Notes under the pieces: generated by a model | The model's input: only the letters and a program-made list of their open reading frames with translations | Database searches by the model: none | Told to the model about the DNA's origin: nothing | Made by a program: the position numbers and the translations under genes | Shown here: one piece after another, positions 16,110 to 22,946 of the stretch | Layout: each line of letters opens with the position of its first letter | Position numbering within the stretch: the first letter of the stretch is position 1 | From: a bacterium | Lineage (GTDB): Bacteria; Verrucomicrobiota; Verrucomicrobiia; Limisphaerales; J093 | DNA length: 51,708 nucleotides | Direction of reading: 5' to 3' | NCBI GenBank assembly: GCA_021823625.1 | Contig: JAKANS010000011.1 | Location: 1 to 51,708, forward strand

Positions 16110-17354
16110 CTACTGGCACCCGGCGGGGGGGGCTCGGTATTTGCCTGCCCGATGTCTGTGGTGGCAGGACAGGATGGCCGCCGGGTCAGCCTCGACACCG
16201 ACAGGCGTCGAGGTTGAGCTGAGGGCAGGACAGAACGGAACCCGAGGTTGTTGTTCCTGTTCGTCGGGTTGTTGTTGTTGCGGTTCGCCGTCCGGCAGTT
16301 GATCGCGTTGTTGTTCCAACTGCCGCCCCGATTCACACGGTTCAAGCCTCTTGGCCGCCACCCGAAAGCGTTGCAGGACATGCCGTCGAAACGCCCCGCT
16401 ATCCGCCGGCATTACGAAAGCCAGCAACGCCTGCATCCGCTGCTGCAAAACCAGTTCGCTCCATTCACCGCGCAAATGCGCCGCCTCATACCGCTGGAAC
16501 TTGCGCGTAAACCGCACCTTGCTCCGCCGCGCCAGCCGGACCGTGCCGGGGAACAACCGGTAGCCCAGAAAATCCATCCCGAAAGCCGTTCGGTTGATGG
16601 CGGTGTTGGCCTTCAATTCCAGCTTCAATTCCGCCGCCAGAAACGTCCGCACCCACTCGCACACCGCGCGCAGTTCGCGTCCGCTCTCGCCCCACACCAC
16701 GAAGTCATCCATGTAACGCACATACGCCCGGCGCCGGAGCGTCTCCTTGAGAAACCGGTCCAGCGGTGCCAGATAAAAGTTCGCAAAATGCTGCGAGGTC
16801 AGGTTCCCAATCGGCAGGCCGCGTCCGGGCGTGGTGTGGTAGCTGGCCAGGATGCGGTCAAACACGCCCAGCAGCACCGGGTCTTTGAACTTCCGCCCCA
16901 GCAACTCCCGCAGCGTCGCCTGATGAATCGAATCGAAATACTTCCGGATGTCCATCTTCAGAAACCAGCGGTGCGCCCGGGCATAACCCTGCGCGCGTTC
17001 CACCGCCAGCAGGCCTCCCTTGCCCTTGCGGCAGGCGTAGCTGTCAAACACGGCGGCGCGCTCCAGCGCCGGCTCGCAGACGTTCATCAGCGCGTGGTGC
17101 AGCACCCGCTCGCGGAAGGTCGCCGCGCAGATAAGCCGCTGCTTGGGATCATGCACCTTGAAATAGTGGTATTGCCCCACCGGCACGTCGCCCGCCAACA
17201 GTTCCGCCCCCAGCGCCGCCAGGTTCTCGTCCAACCGCTCGCGGAACGCCAGGCAATCCGCCTTGCCGCGCTTGCCCTTGGCCGCCTTCCAGAACGCCCG
17301 CCGCAGATTCTCCGCGTCCGCGATCTTTGCCATCAGTTGTCCGTGCCGGTTCAT
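16110..17354 (-). CDS. Reverse transcriptase of a diversity-generating retroelement
   Basis: 414 residues from the ATG at 17354, which overlaps the upstream HRDC gene's stop by 4 bases (ATGA). A longer reading to 17549 only shadows that gene. It copies TR RNA into error-prone cDNA. Seen: motif A KMDIRKYFDSI (Asp135), the motif GLPIGNLTSQ (179-188) whose GxxxSQ form marks DGR enzymes instead of the GxxxSP of group II introns, and the catalytic YMDD at 214-217. The palm ends near residue 330. There is no maturase X or endonuclease domain, so this is not a group II intron. Residues about 334-379 are encoded by the TR read in another frame, where AAC codons become CAA and give a Gln-rich tail (QQQQPDEQEQQ). 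The last 35 residues look uninformative. Confidence 0.93.
   Translation of the reverse strand: MNRHGQLMAKIADAENLRRAFWKAAKGKRGKADCLAFRERLDENLAALGAELLAGDVPVGQYHYFKVHDPKQRLICAATFRERVLHHALMNVCEPALERAAVFDSYACRKGKGGLLAVERAQGYARAHRWFLKMDIRKYFDSIHQATLRELLGRKFKDPVLLGVFDRILASYHTTPGRGLPIGNLTSQHFANFYLAPLDRFLKETLRRRAYVRYMDDFVVWGESGRELRAVCEWVRTFLAAELKLELKANTAINRTAFGMDFLGYRLFPGTVRLARRSKVRFTRKFQRYEAAHLRGEWSELVLQQRMQALLAFVMPADSGAFRRHVLQRFRVAAKRLEPCESGRQLEQQRDQLPDGEPQQQQPDEQEQQPRVPFCPALSSTSTPVGVEADPAAILSCHHRHRAGKYRAPPAGCQ
16190..16213 (-). promoter_or_regulatory. Hairpin immediately 3' of the template repeat
   Basis: Stem of 10 bp (arms 16190-16199 and 16204-16213, one G-T pair) with a 4-base loop (TGTC on the minus strand). 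It begins 5 bases after the 3' end of the TR in transcript orientation. DGR hairpins of similar size usually sit just 3' of the VR and assist target recognition; here I find one at the TR only. Confidence 0.7.
16219..16353 (-). repeat. DGR template repeat (TR)
   Basis: 135 bases matching 18052-18186 at 117 positions. On the coding strand it is packed with AAC codons (14 of them), including runs of three, four and three. Read in the VR frame it would give GLNRVNRGGSWNNN, then more Asn runs, ending LGFRSVLPS. Of 18 differences from the VR, 17 are at TR adenines. The last 29 bases (16219-16247) are identical in both and GC-rich, corresponding to the initiation-of-mutagenic-homology end. It lies inside the 3' part of the reverse transcriptase ORF. 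Confidence 0.95.
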
Positions 17355-17815
17355 GCGGGCACCGGGTTGAAAATCATCCGCTCCAGCACCGCCGCGCCGT
17401 ATTTCTCCACGCGGGCCTCGCCCACGCCTTCGATCTGATTGAGTTGCGCCTTGCTCGCCACCCGCTTGCGCACCATCTCCGCCATTTGCTCGTTGGTGAA
17501 CACCGTATAGACCGGCACGCCCTCCTTCTCCGCCACGCCCTTGCGCCATTCCCGCAACCGGCTGAACACCTCAAACGCCTCCGGCTTGAGCACCTCCTTG
17601 TAGTCCACCTTGGGCCGGCCGCTCAGACTGGTGGCTCCGATGACGCCGGGCACGGACTCCAGATATTCCACGCAAAACGTCCAGAACGAATTCTCGCCGT
17701 CCGACACGAATTCCTTCTTCACGGCCAGCACCCGGTGTGAACGCAGAAAGGCGTTCATCTCCGCCTCGGCGGCGGCCACGTTCTTTACCGGCAGGATGAA
17801 AAGTTTCAGTTGCAT
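17351..17815 (-). CDS. HRDC-domain DGR accessory protein
   Basis: 154 residues. The C-terminal half (about 75-150) is an HRDC domain: FSRLREWRKGVAEKEGVPVY, then VFTNEQMAEMV, and an HhH-like end LNQIEGVGEARVEKYGAAVL. HRDC domains bind nucleic acid in RecQ helicases and RNase D. The N-terminal half (MQLKLFILPVKN, a small alpha/beta region) matches no family I can name, but this architecture recurs beside DGR reverse transcriptases. It takes the place of avd, the usual accessory gene. The stop overlaps the reverse transcriptase start (ATGA), implying translational coupling. A role in complexing the RT with TR RNA is inferred from position. Confidence 0.82.
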   Translation of the reverse strand: MQLKLFILPVKNVAAAEAEMNAFLRSHRVLAVKKEFVSDGENSFWTFCVEYLESVPGVIGATSLSGRPKVDYKEVLKPEAFEVFSRLREWRKGVAEKEGVPVYTVFTNEQMAEMVRKRVASKAQLNQIEGVGEARVEKYGAAVLERMIFNPVPA

Positions 17816-18043
17816 TCCACATCACCATTCAACGCCGGGTCAGGGGACCCGACTACAAACGGACGCCCCGCCATCCGTAGGCCCGGTGCCTCCACCGGGT
17901 GCGGGTTTTTCAAAAAAATGCGACCGCTGCGCGGGCTGCTCATTTTTCCACTGCCACACACTCGACATTCTCACACCCGCTCCGCAAGCAGGCTGCGCTC
18001 GTCCCTCACTCCGCCTCGCTCGCTCCGCTCTGGCCGTTTCTGC
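17816..18043. other. Spacer between DGR target and accessory gene
   Basis: 228 bases with no ORF of note. It holds a 7-bp hairpin (arms 17882-17888 and 17893-17899, loop CCTC) about 150 bases 3' of the VR, and a run rich in CGCTC/CTCCG (about 17985-18030). No tight hairpin is seen within 20 bases of the VR end. Confidence 0.5.
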
Positions 18044-19486
18044 TCACTGACCTGAGGGCAGGACAGAACGGAACCCGAGGCTGATGTTCCTGAGCGACGG
18101 GTAGCTGTTGAGGCGGTACGCCGTCCGGCAGTAGATCGCGTAGCGGTCCCAACTGCCGCCCCGATTCACACGCGACAAGCCTCTTGCTGGTCCGCGTGGA
18201 TCAGTCTGCGAGCCACTCGGATACGCGCCATACCGGTCCCAGCACCATTCCCAGACGTTCCCAGCCAGGTCGTACAACCCGTACCCGTTCGGCGCGAACG
18301 ATCCGACCGGACTGGTGAAGGGAAAGTCGCCCGTCGCGTAGGCCGGATTGTAACCTTCCGTTGGGTTGACATCGTAAGCAAAGTAAGGTTTCCCGTTCTT
18401 CCAGGAACTGTAGTAGTTCGCCTGGCTCCAGGAAATGGTGCTGCCCCACGGGAACCGCTGGCCGCTCAACCCGCCCCGCGCCGCCTTCTCCCATTCCGCC
18501 TCCGTCGGCAGCCGGTACCCCGCGGTCCACTTCACCCAGTCGTTCTGAACGTCCCCCTGGCCGGTGCGATAAACCGTGGTTTGCGCCCCACTCGTGTAGT
18601 ACGCCGGCACCCGGCCTTCCTTCTCGCTCCGCGCATTGCACCATTTCACCGCGTCATACCAAGTCACGGTCTGAACCGGGTGACTCGCCGCCTTGCCGGC
18701 CCCAGCGTTGTCGAAACCGTACCCGTGGCCAAGCGCCCAGGTGTACACCTCGTCCCACAGCGCCTTGGTCACCTCCGTCCGGTCCAAGTAAAACGCGCTC
18801 ACGGTCACGGTGTGCGTGGGACGCTCGTCGGGGTCCCCTTCCCCAATCGTGTCCCCCATCGTGAACGGCCCGGCAGGGATGAGCGCCATGCCGGCAGGCG
18901 GCGGCGGCACGCCCGCGTCGTCCGCCGTGACGCGGAACCGCACCTGCGAGGAGAATTGGCCCGGCCAATCCTGTCCGGCGTCCCAGACGATCCGCTTTCC
19001 GCTACCGGGAGTGACGCCGCCGCCTACCGCGCCGGTGAAGTGGCTGGCCGGCAGGCTGTAACTGGCCCCGCCATCGGTGGACACCGCCACCGCGACCGAC
19101 AGCGTGGCGCTGTCCGGGTCCGCCAGATCGTAGGTGATGTCCACCAGTTGGGTGCCCGGCCGCTGCGCCGCGCGCACGTTGGAAACATTTGGGCCAGCAG
19201 CGTGGACGGTGAGGCACGCCAGGAGCATTGCCGCAACGCCCACCGCGCCCAGCACGGCACCCGCCCGTCGCGTGATCTTGAACCGTGGCCCGCTGGAACC
19301 GTTCGCCTGCCGAAATTGTTCACCGGCAGGGCGACGCTCCCGCGGAGCCCTGACTTCCAAGGAAAGGGGAATTGCAGGGCTCGCCGGGAGGCTCGCCCCA
19401 CCCGATCGTCGCTGGCGCCGGAGCGGCGCACCGGCTTGGGGAACACGATTCGTGGCTGCCGGGCAGCCGGGAGGGAACGGTTTCAT
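18044..19486 (-). CDS. DGR target: exported formylglycine-enzyme/C-type-lectin-fold protein
   Basis: 480 residues from ATG 19486. A hydrophobic export segment (GAVLGAVGVAAMLLACLTVHAA, about 76-97) is followed by a bacterial Ig-like stretch (100-195) and an FGE-sulfatase (SUMF1/EgtB/PvdO) domain from about 200 to the end. Domain landmarks are MALIPAGPFTMGD, FYLDRTEVTKALWDEV, YRLPTEAEWEKAARGG, FPWG, NGYGLYDLAGNVWEWCWD and RGGSW. The last 45 residues (434-478) are the variable repeat. LLAC (88-91) could be a lipobox, giving a surface lipoprotein; cleavage after HAA is the alternative. The first 70 residues look like intergenic sequence and the true start may be an internal GTG or TTG. The conserved fold is a ligand scaffold in known DGRs, so binding rather than enzymatic activity is likely. 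Confidence 0.92.
   Translation of the reverse strand: MKPFPPGCPAATNRVPQAGAPLRRQRRSGGASLPASPAIPLSLEVRAPRERRPAGEQFRQANGSSGPRFKITRRAGAVLGAVGVAAMLLACLTVHAAGPNVSNVRAAQRPGTQLVDITYDLADPDSATLSVAVAVSTDGGASYSLPASHFTGAVGGGVTPGSGKRIVWDAGQDWPGQFSSQVRFRVTADDAGVPPPPAGMALIPAGPFTMGDTIGEGDPDERPTHTVTVSAFYLDRTEVTKALWDEVYTWALGHGYGFDNAGAGKAASHPVQTVTWYDAVKWCNARSEKEGRVPAYYTSGAQTTVYRTGQGDVQNDWVKWTAGYRLPTEAEWEKAARGGLSGQRFPWGSTISWSQANYYSSWKNGKPYFAYDVNPTEGYNPAYATGDFPFTSPVGSFAPNGYGLYDLAGNVWEWCWDRYGAYPSGSQTDPRGPARGLSRVNRGGSWDRYAIYCRTAYRLNSYPSLRNISLGFRSVLPSGQ
18052..18186 (-). repeat. DGR variable repeat (VR)
   Basis: The 3' coding end of the target gene, aligned base for base without gaps to the TR (offset 1833). Differences in coding orientation: 17 at TR adenines (A to T, C or G) and one C to G next to two changed adenines in the first variable codon. 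Twelve of 14 AAC codons are changed, giving Ser, Asp, Arg, Tyr, Leu or Ile; two remain Asn. The repeat ends 6 bases before the target stop codon. Confidence 0.95.
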
Positions 19487-19691
19487 GGCGTCGTCTTCAC
19501 GGGAAGTTGCCGCTTCTTGTTGCGCGCCCCGCCCCTTGAGTCAAGCCGGCATTTCGGCGCGCCGGCTTCCAGCCGGCTTAATGCCACCGTACCAAGCCGC
19601 GGATGGCATCCCAGCAGGGCCGCCGGTTCGCAACGAGGTAAGCCGCTTGGGAAAGCGGCGCGCCGCCCAAAGTGGCGAACGCTCGCCCTTC

Positions 19692-19900
19692 GCCCCACCA
19701 CCGAACAGCCACGGAGTGACGGAGCCGCCGAGATCCAATAAGGAACTCAGGAAGTCGGGAATCGGGTCCAAGGTTTCCTGGTTTCCTGTGTTCCAAATTT
19801 ATCCTCTGCGTCTCGGCGCCTTGGCGGTTGAAATGGCTGGGCTCGACGGAGTCTCGCCCCACCCAGTTCAGCCCCGCGCGGGCGTCCCGATTGCCCCGGC
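19692..19900. repeat. Dispersed repeat, copy R1
   Basis: About 200 bases closely matching 23826-24033 and partly 23631-23825. Shared text includes ACGGAGCCGC, AACTCAGGAAGTC, TTTCCTGGTTTCCTG, GTTCCAAATTTATCCTCTGC and GGAGTCTCGCCCCACC. Not coding in any convincing frame. Confidence 0.8.
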
Positions 19901-19972
19901 GCGCAAACGAGCGCCTTCCCGCTTTCCCGTGCCGGCGCGACGCCAGCGCTACCTTGGGCGCCATCGCAATCC

Positions 19973-20053
19973 AGAGTTTTCATGGCTGGTCCTTCGTGAG
20001 CGTGGCCGGCCTTGCGCCTTCGCCCGCCAGCCGCAAGCCCAATATGTTTTCAG
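19973..20053 (-). repeat. Leader-type repeat, copy A
   Basis: About 80 bases sharing sequence with four other sites (20729-20810, 20981-21060, 22158-22250, 22947-23062). Read on the minus strand each ends in a Shine-Dalgarno-like AAGGA or similar and an ATG, here ATGAAAACTCTGGA. In copy A no gene body follows. Confidence 0.7.
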
Positions 20054-20069
20054 CGGTGCCCTCCTTGCA

Positions 20070-20603
20070 TCAGGCCTCCGGCTTGGCGTGAAAGCCGATT
20101 TGGCGGCGTGGCGGTTCAGGCGCTGGTTCGAGCAGCGGACGAAGCTTCTGGTAGATGTCCCGCAGCGCGGTGTCGTGCTGGAGCAAGGTGGCGTCAATCT
20201 CGGCCAAGCGCTTCAGGACGGCGGCGTTGGCGACTTGATCCTCGCGCATCTTGATGAAGGCGCGGATGATGAAGAGGCTCATCTTGACGGCTTGGGGACT
20301 GTTCAGGACCGTGGCGGCCATCAGGGCACCATGCTCCGTGAAGGCGCGCACTTGCTTGGAAAAGCGGAGGCTGGCCAAGGATGTCACAGATTGTGATATG
20401 CTCAGGATCTCGTTGCGGGCAAGTTCGTAGATGAATTCCTCCGGGAAACGGTCCGGGTTGCGCTTGACGGCCTGGTTCAGGGCGCGGGTTTCCAGGCCGT
20501 AAAGGCGCGCCAAGTCGCGATCCAAGATGACTGGCCGATGCCGCACGACGCGGATGAGTTGATCCATCTCTGGCACCGGAACGACGGAGGTGGTCGGCTT
20601 CAT
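20070..20603 (-). CDS. ORF6N-domain protein
   Basis: 177 residues. The ORF6N domain of phage-type DNA-binding or antirepressor proteins occupies about 10-115: VILDRDLARLYGLETRALNQAVKRNPDRFPEEF, then AFTEHGALMAATVLNSPQAV and IIRAFIKMR. The C-terminal 55 residues form a likely coiled coil (VLKRLAEIDATLLQHDTALRDIYQKL). Such genes are common, often several per genome, in Verrucomicrobia and other environmental bacteria. It lies 125 bases downstream of leader-type repeat copy B. Confidence 0.85.
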   Translation of the reverse strand: MKPTTSVVPVPEMDQLIRVVRHRPVILDRDLARLYGLETRALNQAVKRNPDRFPEEFIYELARNEILSISQSVTSLASLRFSKQVRAFTEHGALMAATVLNSPQAVKMSLFIIRAFIKMREDQVANAAVLKRLAEIDATLLQHDTALRDIYQKLRPLLEPAPEPPRRQIGFHAKPEA

Positions 20604-20728
20604 GGGTTAAGGGTGGGCTGATAGCTGGGGTTCCCGTTTGCAACCGGCTTTGCGCGCACGGGTTTTCAATTTCAAGCGGACTGCAACCCGGCGTATCCGA
20701 GCACAGGCCGGTCCGCCATCACCATCCC

Positions 20729-20810
20729 GCGTTTTCATGACTGTTCCTTCGTGAGCGTGGCCAGCGTGCGCCTTTCCCCGCCCGCCGCAAGTCCAAATTG
20801 TTCACCGGCG
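20729..20810 (-). repeat. Leader-type repeat, copy B
   Basis: Same family as copy A; minus strand reads through AAGGAACAGTC into ATGAAAACGCGGGATG. It stands upstream of the ORF6N gene and may carry its promoter. Confidence 0.7.
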
Positions 20811-20854
20811 TCAGCAAAGCTGTCGTTGAGAAACGACGGGGCTTTTATTCCGCT

Positions 20855-20923
20855 GCCGTTCATTCCTCTGCCTTCGCCTGTCCGCGCCGCAATCCGGCGG
20901 CGGCAGTCAGGGGAATGAACGGC
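20855..20923. repeat. 12-bp perfect inverted repeat
   Basis: Arms 20855-20866 (GCCGTTCATTCC) and 20912-20923, separated by 45 GC-rich bases. Sits between leader repeats B and C. Confidence 0.6.
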
Positions 20924-20980
20924 AAGGGAATGGCGGGCGGGACCGCTCGCCAACCGCAGGTCATTCAGTCCGCTGGCATC

Positions 20981-21060
20981 CCGCGTTTTCATGGCTGTCC
21001 GTCCGTGGGCTTGGCCAGCGTGCGCGTTCCCCCGCCCGCCGCAAGCCCGAATTGTTCACT
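20981..21060 (-). repeat. Leader-type repeat, copy C
   Basis: Closest to copy B (shared CCCGCCCGCCGCAAG and ATTGTTCAC). On the minus strand it ends ATGAAAACGCGGGATG with no antitoxin body following. Confidence 0.7.
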
Positions 21061-21103
21061 GCGCCCCTTGCCGGGGGCGCGATTGGCCGGTAGGTTCTTC
21101 CGC

Positions 21104-21319
21104 ATGAGCACGAAAGCGCAAGCCGTGTTGGAAGCGTTCCGACATCTGCCACCGAAGGAACAACGGGAGATTGCCGATTCAGTGCTTCGCCAATTGGCAC
21201 GGCCGCAGCCCGCACGGCCGCGTCGCACGATTGCCGACATCGCTGGCAAGTACCACGCGCAGCCCGACCCGGACGCCAAAGACCATGACCGCGGTTTCGC
21301 CGAAGCCGCCGCGGCTTGA
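21104..21319 (+). CDS. Antitoxin of a VapBC-type pair
   Basis: 71 residues (MSTKAQAVLEAFRHLPPKEQREIADSVLRQL ... ), an acidic/basic helical protein of the small antitoxin type found before PIN toxins and RelE toxins. The ATG at 21104 is preferred to longer in-frame starts that read through repeat C. Its stop overlaps the alternative start of the PIN gene. The PIN neighbour is the main support for the function. Confidence 0.75.
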   Translation: MSTKAQAVLEAFRHLPPKEQREIADSVLRQLARPQPARPRRTIADIAGKYHAQPDPDAKDHDRGFAEAAAA

Positions 21320-21333
21320 ATCCTTGCCCGCTC

Positions 21334-21735
21334 GTGAAAACGGTCTTCGTGGACACGTCGGGGTTCTACGCCGTGTTGGATGCGGACGATCCATTTCACC
21401 CGGCCGCCCGGTCGGCGTTTGAGCGCGCGGAGCGGGAGCAATGGCAATTGGTGACCACGAATTACGTGGTGCATGAGACGTGGGCGCTGGTCCAACACCG
21501 GCTGGGGTGGGACGCGGTGGAGGACTTCCTGGACGCGATGCTGCCGTTGTGTCGCGTGGAGTTTGTGAACGAGGCGTGGGACGCGCTGGCGGCACAACAC
21601 TGCCGCGAGGTTCGCCGCCGGAAGCTGAGCCTCACCGATTGCGTTTCGTTCGAGATGATGCGCCGGCTCGGTCTGTCCGAAGCCATCGCGCAGGACGAAC
21701 ACTTTGCCGAAAAGGGAATCGTGCTTCCAGCGTGA
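21334..21735 (+). CDS. PIN-domain ribonuclease toxin (VapC-type)
   Basis: 133 residues from the GTG at 21334 (MKTVFVDTSGFYAVLD); a TTG at 21316 that overlaps the antitoxin stop is the alternative. PIN acidic residues are visible: Asp in VFVDTSGF, Glu in VVHETWAL, Asp in SLTDCVSF and Asp in AQDEHF. Likely a sequence-specific endoribonuclease restrained by the preceding gene. The four-residue active site looks complete. Confidence 0.85.
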   Translation: MKTVFVDTSGFYAVLDADDPFHPAARSAFERAEREQWQLVTTNYVVHETWALVQHRLGWDAVEDFLDAMLPLCRVEFVNEAWDALAAQHCREVRRRKLSLTDCVSFEMMRRLGLSEAIAQDEHFAEKGIVLPA

Positions 21736-21744
21736 GAAGTTGAA

Positions 21745-22160
21745 TGGAGATTCAGTTTCCACACCACTGGCCGAGAATTCCGCACGTCGGCCGCCATGAT
21801 GGCACCGGGCTCGGTGAAAGCATACGATCGGGCCCCGCCCCATCTTGAAATCACAATTTGTGACTTCAAGATCACAGCCTGTGATCTTAAAGCGCCGCGC
21901 CCCTCGGGCGTGAGAGTCCCTTGCTTCCGGAGCGCGTCGGACTCCGCGGCGGTCGGTTGGAAGACGAAGTCGTCGGGAAACCGGTCTGTGTTACGCTTGA
22001 CGGCCCGATTGAGTGCGCGGGTTTCCACGCCGTAGATCGCGGCCAAATCCCCGGCCAGAATCACCCTTTCGCCACGAACCGTGAGGATCGCGTGGTCAAT
22101 GGAGACGGTGGGCGGATTCACTGTGGCGGGCAGAGTATGTGTCTGCTTGGTCATTGCCAT
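21745..22160 (-). pseudogene. Truncated ORF6N-domain gene
   Basis: The 5' part of a second ORF6N gene. It starts at the ATG at 22160 and is recognisable through VILAGDLAAIYGVETRALNRAVKRNTDRFPDDF and YAFTEPGAIMAADVRNS. The similarity then stops, and the ORF continues only as antisense of the PIN toxin (to 21462). The loss of the rest of the domain and the coiled coil points to a deletion or to insertion of the vapBC cassette. GAIMAADV where GALMAATV is usual suggests drift. Confidence 0.7.
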
Positions 22161-22250
22161 TTCCTTTGTGACCCGCCTGCCGGGTGGCGGGCAGAGCGTG
22201 GCCAGCCTGCGCCTTCCGCCGCCAGTCGCAACCCCAAATCCTTTCGCCGC
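22158..22250 (-). repeat. Leader-type repeat, copy D
   Basis: Upstream of the truncated ORF6N gene, whose ATG it overlaps. Shares GTGGCCAGC and the GTGACCCGCCTGCC / GGCGGGCAG block with copy E. Confidence 0.6.
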
Positions 22251-22295
22251 CGCTCTTTGCGGGCCATGTTGCCTCCGGCCGACACGTCGTTGCCC

Positions 22296-22577
22296 TCAGC
22301 GCTGTCGCTTCAGGAAACGCCGCACCTGCTCGTGGCCTCCGAGCAGGACGAAATGCAGCGCGTCCGGCGTGTTCTCAAAAACCAGGCGCTGCCCCAGGCC
22401 GATGCGGACTTCATAAAACTCACCCGTCAGTTTTCGCAGCCCCGTGCCCCCGTGGCGGTGTGGCCGGCCCAAAAGCTCCTGCGCGAGTCGAACCGCCCGC
22501 CCGACCAGTTGCCGCTCCGACCGGCCCAGCGAACGGATTTGCCGCAACACCGACGGCTCAAAGGCGACGGCTTTCAA
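22296..22577 (-). CDS. RelE/ParE-fold toxin
   Basis: 93 residues (MKAVAFEPSVLRQIRSLGR ..., GLRKLTGEFYEVRIGLGQRLVF), the small beta-sheet fold of RelE/HigB mRNA interferases with the typical core KLTGEFYEVRIG and C-terminal basic tail RRFLKRQR. The start is TTG at 22577, overlapping the antitoxin stop (TTGA), a coupled arrangement. Catalytic residues are variable in this family, so activity is unproven. Confidence 0.78.
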   Translation of the reverse strand: MKAVAFEPSVLRQIRSLGRSERQLVGRAVRLAQELLGRPHRHGGTGLRKLTGEFYEVRIGLGQRLVFENTPDALHFVLLGGHEQVRRFLKRQR

Positions 22578-22873
22578 TCGAAGGTGCGGGGATCAAATCT
22601 GCCCTCGTACCGGGTGATGCGGCCTTGCCGCCGGGCGGTGGCATTGGCTTTGGATTGACGGTCCTTGAACCGGGCCAGATCTTCCGGCGTGACCCCGTAT
22701 TCCTGGGCCGCGTATTCCGGGGTGAGCGGCTGAATGTCCGCCGAAATCACCGGCACGAGGCGCAAGGCGACCACCTGGCTGCCGGCGACAATGCCGATGT
22801 CTTCACCCCGCTGCGCTCGTTTAACCAGGGCCGGCAGCTTGGCCCGCGCCTCGGCAAGTGTGACTGTTTTCAT
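22574..22873 (-). CDS. Phd/YefM-type antitoxin
   Basis: 99 residues from ATG 22873: MKTVTLAEARAKLPALVKRAQRGEDIGI is the Phd/YefM N-terminus that dimerises and binds DNA. The C-terminal half, with ARFKDRQSKANATARR, should wrap the toxin. Partner of the RelE-fold toxin downstream. Leader-type repeat E lies about 75 bases upstream and probably holds the promoter. Longer readings to 23695 are artefacts. Confidence 0.82.
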   Translation of the reverse strand: MKTVTLAEARAKLPALVKRAQRGEDIGIVAGSQVVALRLVPVISADIQPLTPEYAAQEYGVTPEDLARFKDRQSKANATARRQGRITRYEGRFDPRTFD

Positions 22874-22946
22874 GGCCTCTCTGTACGCGCTTTGCGCGCC
22901 TGCGGCAAATGCAAACGCCGGTCGGCGTCTGGCCCGGCACCATCCA

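Larger units (their letters stand above)
19487..20069. other. Gene-poor spacer made of dispersed repeats
   Basis: 583 bases without a credible gene. It carries repeat copy R1 (19692-19900) and leader-type repeat copy A (19973-20053), described separately. The first 200 bases are GC-rich and unremarkable. Confidence 0.6.
20604..21103. other. Gene-poor spacer with two leader repeats and stem-loops
   Basis: 500 bases without a gene. It contains leader-type repeats B and C, a 6-bp hairpin followed by GGGGCTTTT (about 20823-20846), and a perfect 12-bp inverted repeat (20855-20866 with 20912-20923). A minus-strand reading of 85 residues here is low-complexity and made of the repeats. Confidence 0.6.

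Noticed and set aside
13228-16213. Shared 15-base string ACACCGACAGGCGTCG at about 13228 and 16196
   Set aside because: Both can encode TPVGV-like protein text, there is no longer homology, and it is most likely chance.
16219-16353. Trinucleotide microsatellite (TTG/AAC repeats)
   Set aside because: The repeats are interrupted by conserved codons and match the VR base for base; they are the TR of a DGR.
16037-16381. 114-residue protein reading through the TR (Asn-rich)
   Set aside because: It is the TR read in the VR frame, with no start signal, and is explained as template sequence.
16110-17354. Group II intron or retron reverse transcriptase
   Set aside because: No maturase or endonuclease domain, no intron RNA, GxxxSQ motif, and a TR/VR pair next to it.
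17355-17549. N-terminal extension of the reverse transcriptase
   Set aside because: It overlaps the HRDC gene in another frame and is Gly/Arg-rich shadow; ATG 17354 has the ATGA overlap.
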